Source of the DNA: Erysipelothrix amsterdamensis
GTDB lineage: Bacteria > Bacillota_I > Bacilli_A > Erysipelotrichales > Erysipelotrichaceae
NCBI RefSeq assembly: GCF_940143175.1
Contig: NZ_OW659496.1
Coordinates: forward strand, 1,550,001-1,614,000
Direction of reading: 5' to 3'
DNA length: 64,000 nt
Made by a program: the position numbers and the translations under genes
Shown: piece after piece, positions 35,657 through 44,076 of the stretch
Layout of the letters: each line of letters opens with the position of its first letter
How positions within the stretch are numbered: the stretch's first letter is position 1
The notes under the pieces: model-generated
What the model was told of the DNA's origin: nothing
What the model saw: the letters and a program-made list of their open reading frames with translations, nothing else
The model's database searches: none

Positions 35657-35731
35657 AGAAAAGAACCTCAATCCAAATTGTGGAACTGGCGCGCTGACCG
35701 AGTTCTTTGGGTTTATGAGGTTCTTTTTTAT
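35657..35731. terminator. Long nested hairpin, probable bidirectional terminator
   Basis: AAGAACCTCA pairs with TGAGGTTCTT at the base. Inside, AATCCAAA pairs with TTTGGGTT and GAACT with AGTTC around a GC-rich loop. A T run follows on the plus strand and a T-rich stretch on the minus strand. It ends the AraC gene and perhaps the second surface protein gene. The length (75 bases) is unusual for a plain terminator. Confidence 0.65.
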
Positions 35732-35781
35732 GTTCAATGAAAAACTATAATTATTAATAAACGTAATGAGTTTTTACATAG

Positions 35782-38700
35782 TTATTTTTCTAAAAAATAC
35801 TTTTTTCGATCAAATAAAGTGAAAGTCAGACCAAATATAGCTATTAGAGCTCCTATAGTAGGTGTATGGGAATCATTTACACCTAAAGGTCCGAGATCAC
35901 CATCTTTTTTATTTAGTGATTCAAGCACCTTATGCATATCTTTTATTGAATTCTGAACATATCGTTCGATTTCATAAAGATAATGACTGGAATCTATACT
36001 TTCGTAGCCTTTATTGAGAATTGAGTCAATCACTGCCTTGGCTTTATCTTTGGCCTCTTGGGAAATGCCAGGGAGTGCATCAATCGCCTTTTTCGTTTCA
36101 TCTGCTTTCGCTTCTAAATCTTTTTTCGCTTTATTTTTAGCATCCTGTAAGGCACTTTGATCAACAGTTTCTTTCACCGCGGTATCGGTTGTGTTTTTTG
36201 CATCTTCAACATCTTTGGGTGTCGTACTTTGATCAATTGCATCTTTACCATCTTTTGTTTGTTGATCAATCTCATCTTTAGCTTTTTGCTTTTCATCTTC
36301 TGTTAAGTTTGGTAACGCATCAATTTCTTTCTTAGCATCTTCAGCATTTTTATCGAGATCATCTTTGGCTTTATTCTTGGTATCAAGAAGTTTGTTATCC
36401 TCAACAATATCGTTGATGCCTTTATCCGTTGTATCAATCACGTTATCAATTTCTTTTGGATCGTTTGACTGATCAATCGCATCTTTACTCTCTTGATTTT
36501 TTTGATCAATATCATCTTTGGCTTTTTGCTTTTCATCATCCGTTAAGTTTGGTAAGGAATCGATTTTTTTCTTAGCATCTTCAGCTTTTTGATCAAGTTC
36601 CGATTTAGAATCTTCTTTTTTCTTATCTAAATTGCTTGTGTTTTTCGCTTCATAGTTCTTTTCAATTGCATCCAATTCGTCAATTCCTGTTTTTAAGTTT
36701 TCAGGAACATCGGTAATCACTGTTGTATCTTCAATACGCTTAGTTGCATTAGCAAGTGTTTGATTAATTTCATCATTTGCTTCTTTGCGTTGTTGATCGG
36801 TCAGTGCTGGTTTATCAGCAATTTGTTTGCGAACTTCTTCTGCTTTAGCGTTTAAATCTGCAATAGCTTTAATTTTCGCATCATAAAGTTCTGCTTTTAC
36901 CACAACTTTACCAATATCATCTTTGCCTTGATTATAAATCGAGTCAATATCTGAAGGTGTTGTTGCTTTATCAAGTTTGCTTGCAGCATCATTAACTGTT
37001 TTATCGATCACTTTCTTCGCTTTTTCTTTGTCAGATTGTGATAAGTTTTCAAGTTGATCGATTGCTTCTTTCGCTTTTTCAGCTTCAGCATTTAAACTTG
37101 CTTTTTTATCATCCTTAAGTTTTTCAATCGACTCGAAATTCTCTTTAGTGAGGGCATCTTTAATTGCGTCCATCTCCGTTTGTGTTTCGGAAACCGCTTT
37201 ATTAACATCTTCTACAGTCTTACCCGACGCAATATTTTCAATTCCTTTATTTAGAGCGTCATCAATTTCACCTTTAGCTTTATCTTTGGCCTCTTGGGAA
37301 ATGCCAGGGAGTGCATCAATCGCCTTTTTCGTTTCATCTGCTTTCGCTTCTAAATCTTTTTTCGCTTTATTTTTAGCATCCTGTAAGGCACTTTGATCAA
37401 CAGTTTCTTTCACCGCGGTATCGGTCGTATTTTTTGCATCTTCAACATCTTTGGGTGTCGTACTTTGATCAATTGCATCTTTACCATCTTTTGTTTGTTG
37501 ATCAATCTCATCTTTAGCTTTTTGCTTTTCATCTTCTGTTAAGTTTGGTAACGCATCAATTTCTTTCTTAGCATCTTCAGCTTTTTGATCAAGTTCTGTT
37601 TTTAAATTTTCTTTTACATTATTAAAATTATCAGAATTTATTTGTTCATACTTGACCAAAAGCGCATCAAGCTCGTCCATACCTATTTGTAGATTTTCAG
37701 GTAAAACATGAACATCTTGAGTTTGATTAATACGTTGTATCGATTGTTCTAACGTTTGATTTATTTCATTATTTGCAGCATTTTTTTCATCATCTGTTAA
37801 TGATTCCATCGAATTAATCGACTCGCGCACTGCTTCAGATTTCTTCTGTAATGCATTAATTGCATCAATTTTAGCATCAGCAAGTTCTGTTTTTATAACA
37901 ACTTTATCGATATTACCTTTTCCTTGGTTATAAATCGAGTCAATATCTGATGGTGTTGTTGCTTGATCTAGTTGATTTGAAGCTTCTGTGACCGCTTTAT
38001 CTATGGCTTTCTTCGCGTCATCTTTTTCAGTTTGTGATACATTTTCAAGTTTATCGATTGTTTCTTTCGCCTTCTCTGCTTCAGCGTTTAGGCTGGCTTT
38101 TTTATCATTGATTAGTGCATTAATGGAATCATCGTTTTCTTTAATGATTGCATCTTTTATTGCATCCATCTCCGTTTTTGTATCCGTTACTGCTTGATTA
38201 ATAACATCCACCGATTCACCGGATTCTACCGATTCAAGCCCTTTATTCAACGCATTTTCAATTTCACCTTTCGCTCTATCTTTAGCCTCTTGGGAAATTC
38301 CAGGGAGTGCATCAATCGCTTTTTTCGTTTCATCTGCTTTCGCTTCTAAATCTTTTTTCGCTTTATTTTTAGCATCCTGTAAGGCACTTTGATCAACAGT
38401 TTCTTTCACCGCGGTATCGGTCGTATTTTTTGCATCTTCAACATCTTTGGGTGTCGTACTTTGATCAATTGCATCTTTACCATTTTCTGTTTGTTGATCA
38501 ATCTCATCTTTAGCTTTTTGCTTTTCATCTTCTGTTAAGTTTGGTAACGCATCAATTTCTTTCTTAGCATCTTCAGCTTTTTGATCGAGATCCGATTTTG
38601 ATTCGTTTTTACGATCGACAAGGCTTACATCGCTCATAATTTTATCAATATTTCCTGATGAAGTATCCTTTGCATCCGTAGCATCTTCTCGCGTTTTCGC

Positions 38701-39930
38701 CTCATCGATGGCCTTCTTACCACTCTCTAATTCTTTTTGAATTTCTTCAATTTTTTCTTGCTTTTCAGACTCTGGTACATTTTTTAAGTCTTCAATTTCT
38801 TTGATTGCGTCGTTTGCTTTCTTTTCAAGTTCTTCTTTTAGAACTGGTTTTAGCTCTTGTAAATCATAAACACGTTCAACTTCCTTTAAATCATTGGTTA
38901 GTTTCTCTTTAAGTCCTGGACTTGAAACTTCTTCAATTCTATTTTTGAGTTCGTCAATTGTATCTTGAGTTACGTCTTCTTTTAAAACCTTTTCATCAAA
39001 ATTTTCGTAAGTATCCTTAATCGACGTTTCGATACTTTTAGCTTGATCTAACAATGTTTGTGCTTTATTAAGTAATCCATTTACATATTCTTTGACATCT
39101 TCGGCATATGGATTGTCTGACGCTGTAATCTTAGAACGAATTGCATCAATGTTTTTTTGTATCTCAGCAGTATCTTTACCGACAAGTTCTTTAAATTCAC
39201 TGTCATTAAACAATGCATGAGCTTCTTCTTGAATTAAATAATCATCCTTCAGGAAAAATCCCATACGATGTATTTCTAAATGTGTATCTTGCTTTGCGTT
39301 TGCAAAATGACGTAACGAAACCGTGACATTTCCATCGCCTGTTGGTGTAAAAGGAAGACTCACAATCATCATCTTATTACCAACACTGTATTTTTGCGAA
39401 GCAAGTACATTTGGACCCGAGGTTCGATCGCCAGGATATATATTTAAAACCCCGTCATTATTACCATTAGAACTTTTTATTTCCGCTCTAAAATAATACT
39501 CACGGTTAGCTTGTAGTTTCATGGTCTGTCCAAACAACATAAATGCGGCGGCTGCATTTGATGATGATTCTGATGTTCTATATGATTTAGATTTAAACGT
39601 GGATGTATCCGTATTATTTTCAGACCCAACAAGATAGTTAGTCCTACCAATGTCCCGAAATCCATTTTTTGAGGTTTTGCTTATTGTACCTCTTTTTTCA
39701 CCAGAAAGTATATTATTTGTCGAACTGATAACCCAATTTGGTATGGATGTATCACTTGGGCCATATCTCAAATAAGGATTTTGAAGTTTATTCCCTCTAA
39801 AAGGAAACAGTTCTTCCTGTTCATTTGCTGAAACTGTATAGAATCCGTTCTTTGAAAAACTTGAAATCATAAGTCCTAATACGATTAAAATCATAAATAC
39901 TCGATTGATAACGATTTTGGCATATTTCAT
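35782..39930 (-). CDS. Giant surface protein with DUF1542-like repeats, no LPxTG
   Basis: A 1382-residue paralogue of the protein at 21085-25713. The signal peptide (about 1-35) is followed by the same N-terminal domain (LFPFRGNKLQNPYLRYG), the same linker (NDSEFKELVGKDTAEIQKNI) and about 12 helical repeat units. The C-terminus has a hydrophobic span (about 1355-1372) and a basic tail (DRKKYFLEK) like a sorting signal, but no LPxTG is visible; GPLGVNDSHTPTIG lies where it should be. It may be membrane-held, or cut by a sortase with other taste. The second gene of the pair flanks the GNB locus on the other side. Confidence 0.83.
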   Translation of the reverse strand: MKYAKIVINRVFMILIVLGLMISSFSKNGFYTVSANEQEELFPFRGNKLQNPYLRYGPSDTSIPNWVISSTNNILSGEKRGTISKTSKNGFRDIGRTNYLVGSENNTDTSTFKSKSYRTSESSSNAAAAFMLFGQTMKLQANREYYFRAEIKSSNGNNDGVLNIYPGDRTSGPNVLASQKYSVGNKMMIVSLPFTPTGDGNVTVSLRHFANAKQDTHLEIHRMGFFLKDDYLIQEEAHALFNDSEFKELVGKDTAEIQKNIDAIRSKITASDNPYAEDVKEYVNGLLNKAQTLLDQAKSIETSIKDTYENFDEKVLKEDVTQDTIDELKNRIEEVSSPGLKEKLTNDLKEVERVYDLQELKPVLKEELEKKANDAIKEIEDLKNVPESEKQEKIEEIQKELESGKKAIDEAKTREDATDAKDTSSGNIDKIMSDVSLVDRKNESKSDLDQKAEDAKKEIDALPNLTEDEKQKAKDEIDQQTENGKDAIDQSTTPKDVEDAKNTTDTAVKETVDQSALQDAKNKAKKDLEAKADETKKAIDALPGISQEAKDRAKGEIENALNKGLESVESGESVDVINQAVTDTKTEMDAIKDAIIKENDDSINALINDKKASLNAEAEKAKETIDKLENVSQTEKDDAKKAIDKAVTEASNQLDQATTPSDIDSIYNQGKGNIDKVVIKTELADAKIDAINALQKKSEAVRESINSMESLTDDEKNAANNEINQTLEQSIQRINQTQDVHVLPENLQIGMDELDALLVKYEQINSDNFNNVKENLKTELDQKAEDAKKEIDALPNLTEDEKQKAKDEIDQQTKDGKDAIDQSTTPKDVEDAKNTTDTAVKETVDQSALQDAKNKAKKDLEAKADETKKAIDALPGISQEAKDKAKGEIDDALNKGIENIASGKTVEDVNKAVSETQTEMDAIKDALTKENFESIEKLKDDKKASLNAEAEKAKEAIDQLENLSQSDKEKAKKVIDKTVNDAASKLDKATTPSDIDSIYNQGKDDIGKVVVKAELYDAKIKAIADLNAKAEEVRKQIADKPALTDQQRKEANDEINQTLANATKRIEDTTVITDVPENLKTGIDELDAIEKNYEAKNTSNLDKKKEDSKSELDQKAEDAKKKIDSLPNLTDDEKQKAKDDIDQKNQESKDAIDQSNDPKEIDNVIDTTDKGINDIVEDNKLLDTKNKAKDDLDKNAEDAKKEIDALPNLTEDEKQKAKDEIDQQTKDGKDAIDQSTTPKDVEDAKNTTDTAVKETVDQSALQDAKNKAKKDLEAKADETKKAIDALPGISQEAKDKAKAVIDSILNKGYESIDSSHYLYEIERYVQNSIKDMHKVLESLNKKDGDLGPLGVNDSHTPTIGALIAIFGLTFTLFDRKKYFLEK
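36003..38835 (-). repeat. DUF1542-like coding repeats in the second surface protein
   Basis: About 12 units. A stretch of roughly 290 bases is almost identical at three places (about 36060-36350, 37296-37590 and 38292-38585), offset by 1236 and 996 bases. This fits recent duplication or gene conversion and would allow length change by recombination. Confidence 0.8.
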
Positions 39931-40120
39931 TTTTTTACCCCTTTTCTATTTATGAATTTCCAAAAAAATATCCATTGCATCAAATCATTCCATTTTTCGA
40001 TACATATCCACCATAACACATTCTTCACTCCCTTCATTGAAAGTTAATTGAAATCAGTTATTCTACTAAATTTCATAGGGACGTTTTTTATGATTATAGA
40101 AAGAATCCTTGACTTATTAT

Positions 40121-40154
40121 AAAACGAACCCAATTAAGACTGGGTTCGTTTTTA
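40121..40154 (-). terminator. Terminator of the PDH-ptb-buk-lysR operon
   Basis: AAAACGAACCCA-ATTAAGAC-TGGGTTCGTTTT, a 12-bp perfect stem overlapping the LysR stop codon. Confidence 0.88.
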
Positions 40155-41048
40155 ATGATTCACCATGAGTTCTTCATATAAATTTTGAAATATTGCATAC
40201 TCATCCACGTTTGTTTTATCGTAATTAATTACAAGTTGAAGATGAAAACGACTGATTTCATCATCCAACTCAATCCATTCCACATCATCTCGTGCAATGA
40301 TGTGTTGGAGATCTACAGGAAGAATTGTCACGGAACCATATGCAGCGACATGTTCCAATACAACTTCCCAGTTGTCATTACGATAATTTATTGCCGGTAT
40401 AAATCCTAATTCTTTACAACGTCGTGGTACTTCTTGACCTATTGCATAAGCATCCGATACCAAAGCAAAGGATTCAGTCATGATATCTCGAAGGGTTAAA
40501 TGTTCGCGATTAGCGAGTGGATGATCTTTAGCAACCACCACCGCAACATCATAATAATACCCCTCTAATCGTTTTGCATTCTCTTCAAGTTTTGAGTAAT
40601 AAATGGGTTCAGAAATTAAGGCCGCATCCAGTTTATCTTGGATGAGCATGTCTTGAATTTCCTTAGAACCACGTTGCACAAAATTTAATTCTACTTGTGG
40701 ATATTTGCCGACATATCCTTGGAATTGATCCATATAGTTAATGGAAGAAAGAATGGTAAGTCCAAATCGAATTTTACGGCGGATGCGTTGTGCTTCAGAC
40801 TTCATTAATCGATCCAAGCGATTTAGATGTGCAACAACATCTTTCGCACCATCGTAAAACACTTGCCCACTTTCTGTTACACTGACGCCCGTTTGAGTAC
40901 GCTCAATGAGTTGCGTTTCAAGTTTCGCCTCAAGTTGTTTGATGTTCCAACTGAGAGCAGGTTGCGTCATGTGTAACGTTTTAGCGGCAGCAGTAAAACT
41001 GCCTGCTTCAATAACAGCAATAAAGTATTTCAACTCTCTAATTTCCAT
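40152..41048 (-). CDS. LysR-family regulator at the end of the PDH operon
   Basis: 298 residues: a winged helix-turn-helix (MEIRELKYFIAVIEAGSFTAAAKTLHMTQPALS) and the usual effector-binding domain. GAGGT precedes the ATG, and only 15 bases separate it from the butyrate kinase stop, so it belongs to the operon. It could regulate the whole unit; a large inverted repeat sits upstream of the first gene about 70 bases before the expected start point, a usual place for a LysR site. The effector is unknown. Confidence 0.85.
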   Translation of the reverse strand: MEIRELKYFIAVIEAGSFTAAAKTLHMTQPALSWNIKQLEAKLETQLIERTQTGVSVTESGQVFYDGAKDVVAHLNRLDRLMKSEAQRIRRKIRFGLTILSSINYMDQFQGYVGKYPQVELNFVQRGSKEIQDMLIQDKLDAALISEPIYYSKLEENAKRLEGYYYDVAVVVAKDHPLANREHLTLRDIMTESFALVSDAYAIGQEVPRRCKELGFIPAINYRNDNWEVVLEHVAAYGSVTILPVDLQHIIARDDVEWIELDDEISRFHLQLVINYDKTNVDEYAIFQNLYEELMVNH

Positions 41049-41063
41049 AGTTACCTCTTAATT

Positions 41064-42119
41064 CTATTCGAAATAATGAGTGGTTTCGAGTTTATGAAAT
41101 GCTCTTAATCCTCCTGAAGCAAGTGCTTCGAGTTCAAATTCTCCCGGATATATCGCAACCGGTGCAATAAACGATACACGTTCTTCAATCCAATTCATTA
41201 TGCGATTCGAACGTGCAAATCCCCCACTGATCACGATACAATCAACATTACCTTTAAGCACAGTACTCAATGTACCAATACTTTTCGCAATTTGATAAGC
41301 CATTGCTTCTAAAACGAGCGCTGCTTCATCATGACCCTCTTCAATCATTGCTTCGACAGTTCGGACATCATTGGTCTCAAAATATGAGATGAGACCACCT
41401 TGATGACGGGTTAGTTTTGTAACCGCTTCCTTGTCATTATTATAGCATAGATTCGTAAAAGGACGTAAAGGTAAACCACCACTTCGTTCCGGTGAAAAGG
41501 CACCTTCATCATCACCAACAAGATCAATCATACGACCCTGTTTATGTGCTGTGACAGTAATACCACTTCCAGCATGGACAACAATCATGTTGAGTTTGTT
41601 ATAAGGAGTTTGAAGGGATTTCGCGTGTTCTATGGCAACAGCACGCGAATTTAACATGTGTCCAATGCTTTTACGTTCAATACCCTTTAACCCAGAGATA
41701 CGGGCAATTGGATCCATTTGATCGACGGAGATCGGATCGTAAATATACGCCGTACAGTTTTCTGCTTGATCTACAAATTTCTGAGCGATCGAAGCACCTA
41801 AGTTTGCGGGGTGAATGACTTCAGCTTTATGTAAGAGATAATCAATGAGTGTGTCAGTAACTGCAATTGCTCCAGCTTCAACGGGTGGTAAAATACCACC
41901 ACGACCCACTGCAATTTCTATTTTTTTAGGATCAAAACCATGTTCAACCAATGCATCATAAATTGAAGCATAACGATCTTCCAATTGATCCTCTAATTTG
42001 TGATAACCTTCTACTTTTTCTAAAGGTATTTTTAGGTCATCACGCATTAATTCTTCTTCGTCATTAAATAACGCGAATTTTGTTGAGCTGGCTCCAGGAT
42101 TGATGGCTAGAATATACAT
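41064..42119 (-). CDS. buk: Butyrate kinase family (branched-chain acyl kinase)
   Basis: 351 residues of the acetokinase/butyrate kinase family. The N-terminal MYILAINPGASSTKFALF is the diagnostic phosphate-binding start, followed by VGRGGILPPVEAGA and a C-terminal CIVISGGFARS. It makes ATP and the free acid from an acyl-phosphate supplied by Ptb, encoded just upstream. AAGGAG precedes ATG 42119, which overlaps the ptb stop (TAATG); a longer frame to 42146 lies within ptb and is not used. Whether acetyl, butyryl or branched acyl-phosphate is used cannot be told. Confidence 0.9.
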   Translation of the reverse strand: MYILAINPGASSTKFALFNDEEELMRDDLKIPLEKVEGYHKLEDQLEDRYASIYDALVEHGFDPKKIEIAVGRGGILPPVEAGAIAVTDTLIDYLLHKAEVIHPANLGASIAQKFVDQAENCTAYIYDPISVDQMDPIARISGLKGIERKSIGHMLNSRAVAIEHAKSLQTPYNKLNMIVVHAGSGITVTAHKQGRMIDLVGDDEGAFSPERSGGLPLRPFTNLCYNNDKEAVTKLTRHQGGLISYFETNDVRTVEAMIEEGHDEAALVLEAMAYQIAKSIGTLSTVLKGNVDCIVISGGFARSNRIMNWIEERVSFIAPVAIYPGEFELEALASGGLRAFHKLETTHYFE

Positions 42120-43015
42120 TATAAGTCTCCTTTCGCAATCGAACATGCAAGTAAGATTGAGTTGATTTTTTCATCACGATTTGAACCGCGAGATGTAAGG
42201 ACTATTGGTACTTTCGCACCTTGAATTACACCCGCCATCTTGCCATCGGTGAACAGTGTTCCAACTTTCCCCAAAATATTTCCACTGATAATATCTGGAG
42301 CAATTAGAATTTTGGCATCACCTTGGATATGACCATTCCATTTTTTAATCTCTGCTGCATGTTTCGATACTGCAAGATCTAAAGATATTGGTCCTTCGAC
42401 AATTGCATGTTCCCACTCTCGCTGACTTAAGGTTTCTGAATCAACGGAGGATTGAATGTGAGGATTGGTATGTTCTGCAGCGTCTAATAAGGCCACTTTT
42501 GGCTCTTCAATCCCTAAAGCATGAGCAAGTTGAATACTGTTTTCGATAATCCCTACCTTTTGATCAAAATTAGGCGTAGGAATCATGCCTCCATCACTCA
42601 TAATATACATTGTTTCTTTGAATGGGATTTCCACAAGCGCAACATGGGACAAGACTTTCTGTTCACGAATGCCTGTTTCACGTTTCACGACTGCGGATAA
42701 TAAATCACTGGTTTGAATTAACCCTTTCATGATTAGATCAACTTCTCCTGCTTTCGCAAGTGCAACTGCTTTTTGAGCGGCTTCACGAGGCTTGTCACAA
42801 TGAATAATTTCATAATTCACCGCAAGATTGTTTTCACGAATTACGTCTTGAATTGCTTCTTTGTTTCCCAGAAGAATTGGTTTGATATACCCACGTTCTT
42901 CCATATTGATGACTGCTTCAAGTGTATTCACTTCATCCGCACATACAAGCGCAAGACGCTTTTGCGTCATGCGTTCTCGTACTAAACGTGCCTCCAATTC
43001 TACAAAATTTTTCAT
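42119..43015 (-). CDS. ptb: Phosphate butyryl/acyl transferase
   Basis: 298 residues of the PTA/PTB family. The C-terminal segment GKMAGVIQGAKVPIVLTSRG and the central GLIQTSDLLSAVVKRETGIR are typical of Ptb. It converts acyl-CoA and phosphate to acyl-phosphate, feeding the overlapping buk gene. Immediately upstream, and adjacent, is a PTS_EIIC_2-type membrane protein gene. In listeriae and enterococci ptb-buk precede branched-chain keto-acid dehydrogenase genes; here they follow PDH-type genes. Confidence 0.9.
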   Translation of the reverse strand: MKNFVELEARLVRERMTQKRLALVCADEVNTLEAVINMEERGYIKPILLGNKEAIQDVIRENNLAVNYEIIHCDKPREAAQKAVALAKAGEVDLIMKGLIQTSDLLSAVVKRETGIREQKVLSHVALVEIPFKETMYIMSDGGMIPTPNFDQKVGIIENSIQLAHALGIEEPKVALLDAAEHTNPHIQSSVDSETLSQREWEHAIVEGPISLDLAVSKHAAEIKKWNGHIQGDAKILIAPDIISGNILGKVGTLFTDGKMAGVIQGAKVPIVLTSRGSNRDEKINSILLACSIAKGDL

Positions 43016-44068
43016 TTATTGTACCTCAATATGATAATCATCCACCGCTACAATCGGCTTCACTTCAGTAAAGACTTTTCTGAATACAATCGCAAGACCA
43101 ATCGGCATTACCATAAAGGCAAGAACTGCATTGATGATATTCCCTAAAGTCCAGCCACCAGCAAGGTTAATTGCATTGATGGGTCCAATCAGTCCACTAA
43201 TCCCAAATCCCGCTGACATGGGCGTACCTTGTTGATTAAGTAAAACAACCACAATAGCACTTAGTGCCGCATTACATAGAACAGGAATCATAATTTTTGG
43301 TTTTTTCATAACATTAGGCATCGCCATTTTAGGTGAACCTAACATTAAAGCAATTTTTGTTCCAAGTTCATTTGATTTCCAACCTGTAATCGCAAGACCA
43401 AATGCAGCTGCACAAATTCCCACATTAGCTGCTGCTGATCCAACACCGGATAAGTTAACTGCGAGCGCAATCCCAACTGTAGAGAGTGGGGAAACAATCA
43501 TCATCGCAAAGATCATAGATACAAGTATCGACATGAGAAGTGGTTGTAGCTGAAGAAGGTTACTGATCAAGTGTGCCATTGCACCTGTAATCATTTGAAC
43601 ATATGGGAGTGTAATCATTCCCAAACCACCCGCAACAATTAATACTAAAGTTGGTGTTAATAACATGGCATAAGCTTTAAATTTGTCTGCAACCGCAAGA
43701 ATTAAGATAACCGCAAACGTAGCAGTAAGAGCCATATTAATGATGTCACCAATGCCTTTAAGCATAAACGTTCCATCTTCCGCAAGTTTCCATCCACCGG
43801 AGGCAAATGCGGTTGCCATTCCTACGGATGCGGTTTGAATCGGTGTAAACTTAAACATCATCGAAACAGCCACACCAATTACAACACCCATGAGAATCAT
43901 TCCGAAAGATGTTGCCGTTAAAACAAATTGACCTTGTGGAAAAATGGGTAAGAGCGCTTTAAAGATTTCATTAAGCAAGGCACCAGGAATCAAAACTACA
44001 ACCGAACCTATCGCCACCCCATTCAGTACTTTCATTCCAAATCCTTTATCAAATATTTTTTTCATCAT
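43016..44068 (-). CDS. PTS_EIIC_2-family membrane protein in the PDH operon
   Basis: 350 residues, about nine to ten hydrophobic spans, resembling the PTS EIIC type 2 domain family without IIA or IIB domains. Early residues GFGMKVLNGVAIGSVVVLIP and late GISGLIGPINAI are landmarks. It lies eight bases after the lipoamide dehydrogenase gene and directly before ptb. No partner phosphotransfer proteins are nearby, so it may be a phosphorylation-independent carrier. Given its neighbours, a keto acid or short-chain acid substrate is a reasonable guess and no more. Confidence 0.7.
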   Translation of the reverse strand: MMKKIFDKGFGMKVLNGVAIGSVVVLIPGALLNEIFKALLPIFPQGQFVLTATSFGMILMGVVIGVAVSMMFKFTPIQTASVGMATAFASGGWKLAEDGTFMLKGIGDIINMALTATFAVILILAVADKFKAYAMLLTPTLVLIVAGGLGMITLPYVQMITGAMAHLISNLLQLQPLLMSILVSMIFAMMIVSPLSTVGIALAVNLSGVGSAAANVGICAAAFGLAITGWKSNELGTKIALMLGSPKMAMPNVMKKPKIMIPVLCNAALSAIVVVLLNQQGTPMSAGFGISGLIGPINAINLAGGWTLGNIINAVLAFMVMPIGLAIVFRKVFTEVKPIVAVDDYHIEVQ

Positions 44069-44076
44069 GACCCTTT

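Noticed and set aside
36003-38835. Regular repeats suggesting a CRISPR array
   Set aside because: The repeats are coding units of 70-80 codons without short direct repeats and unique spacers; no cas genes are near.
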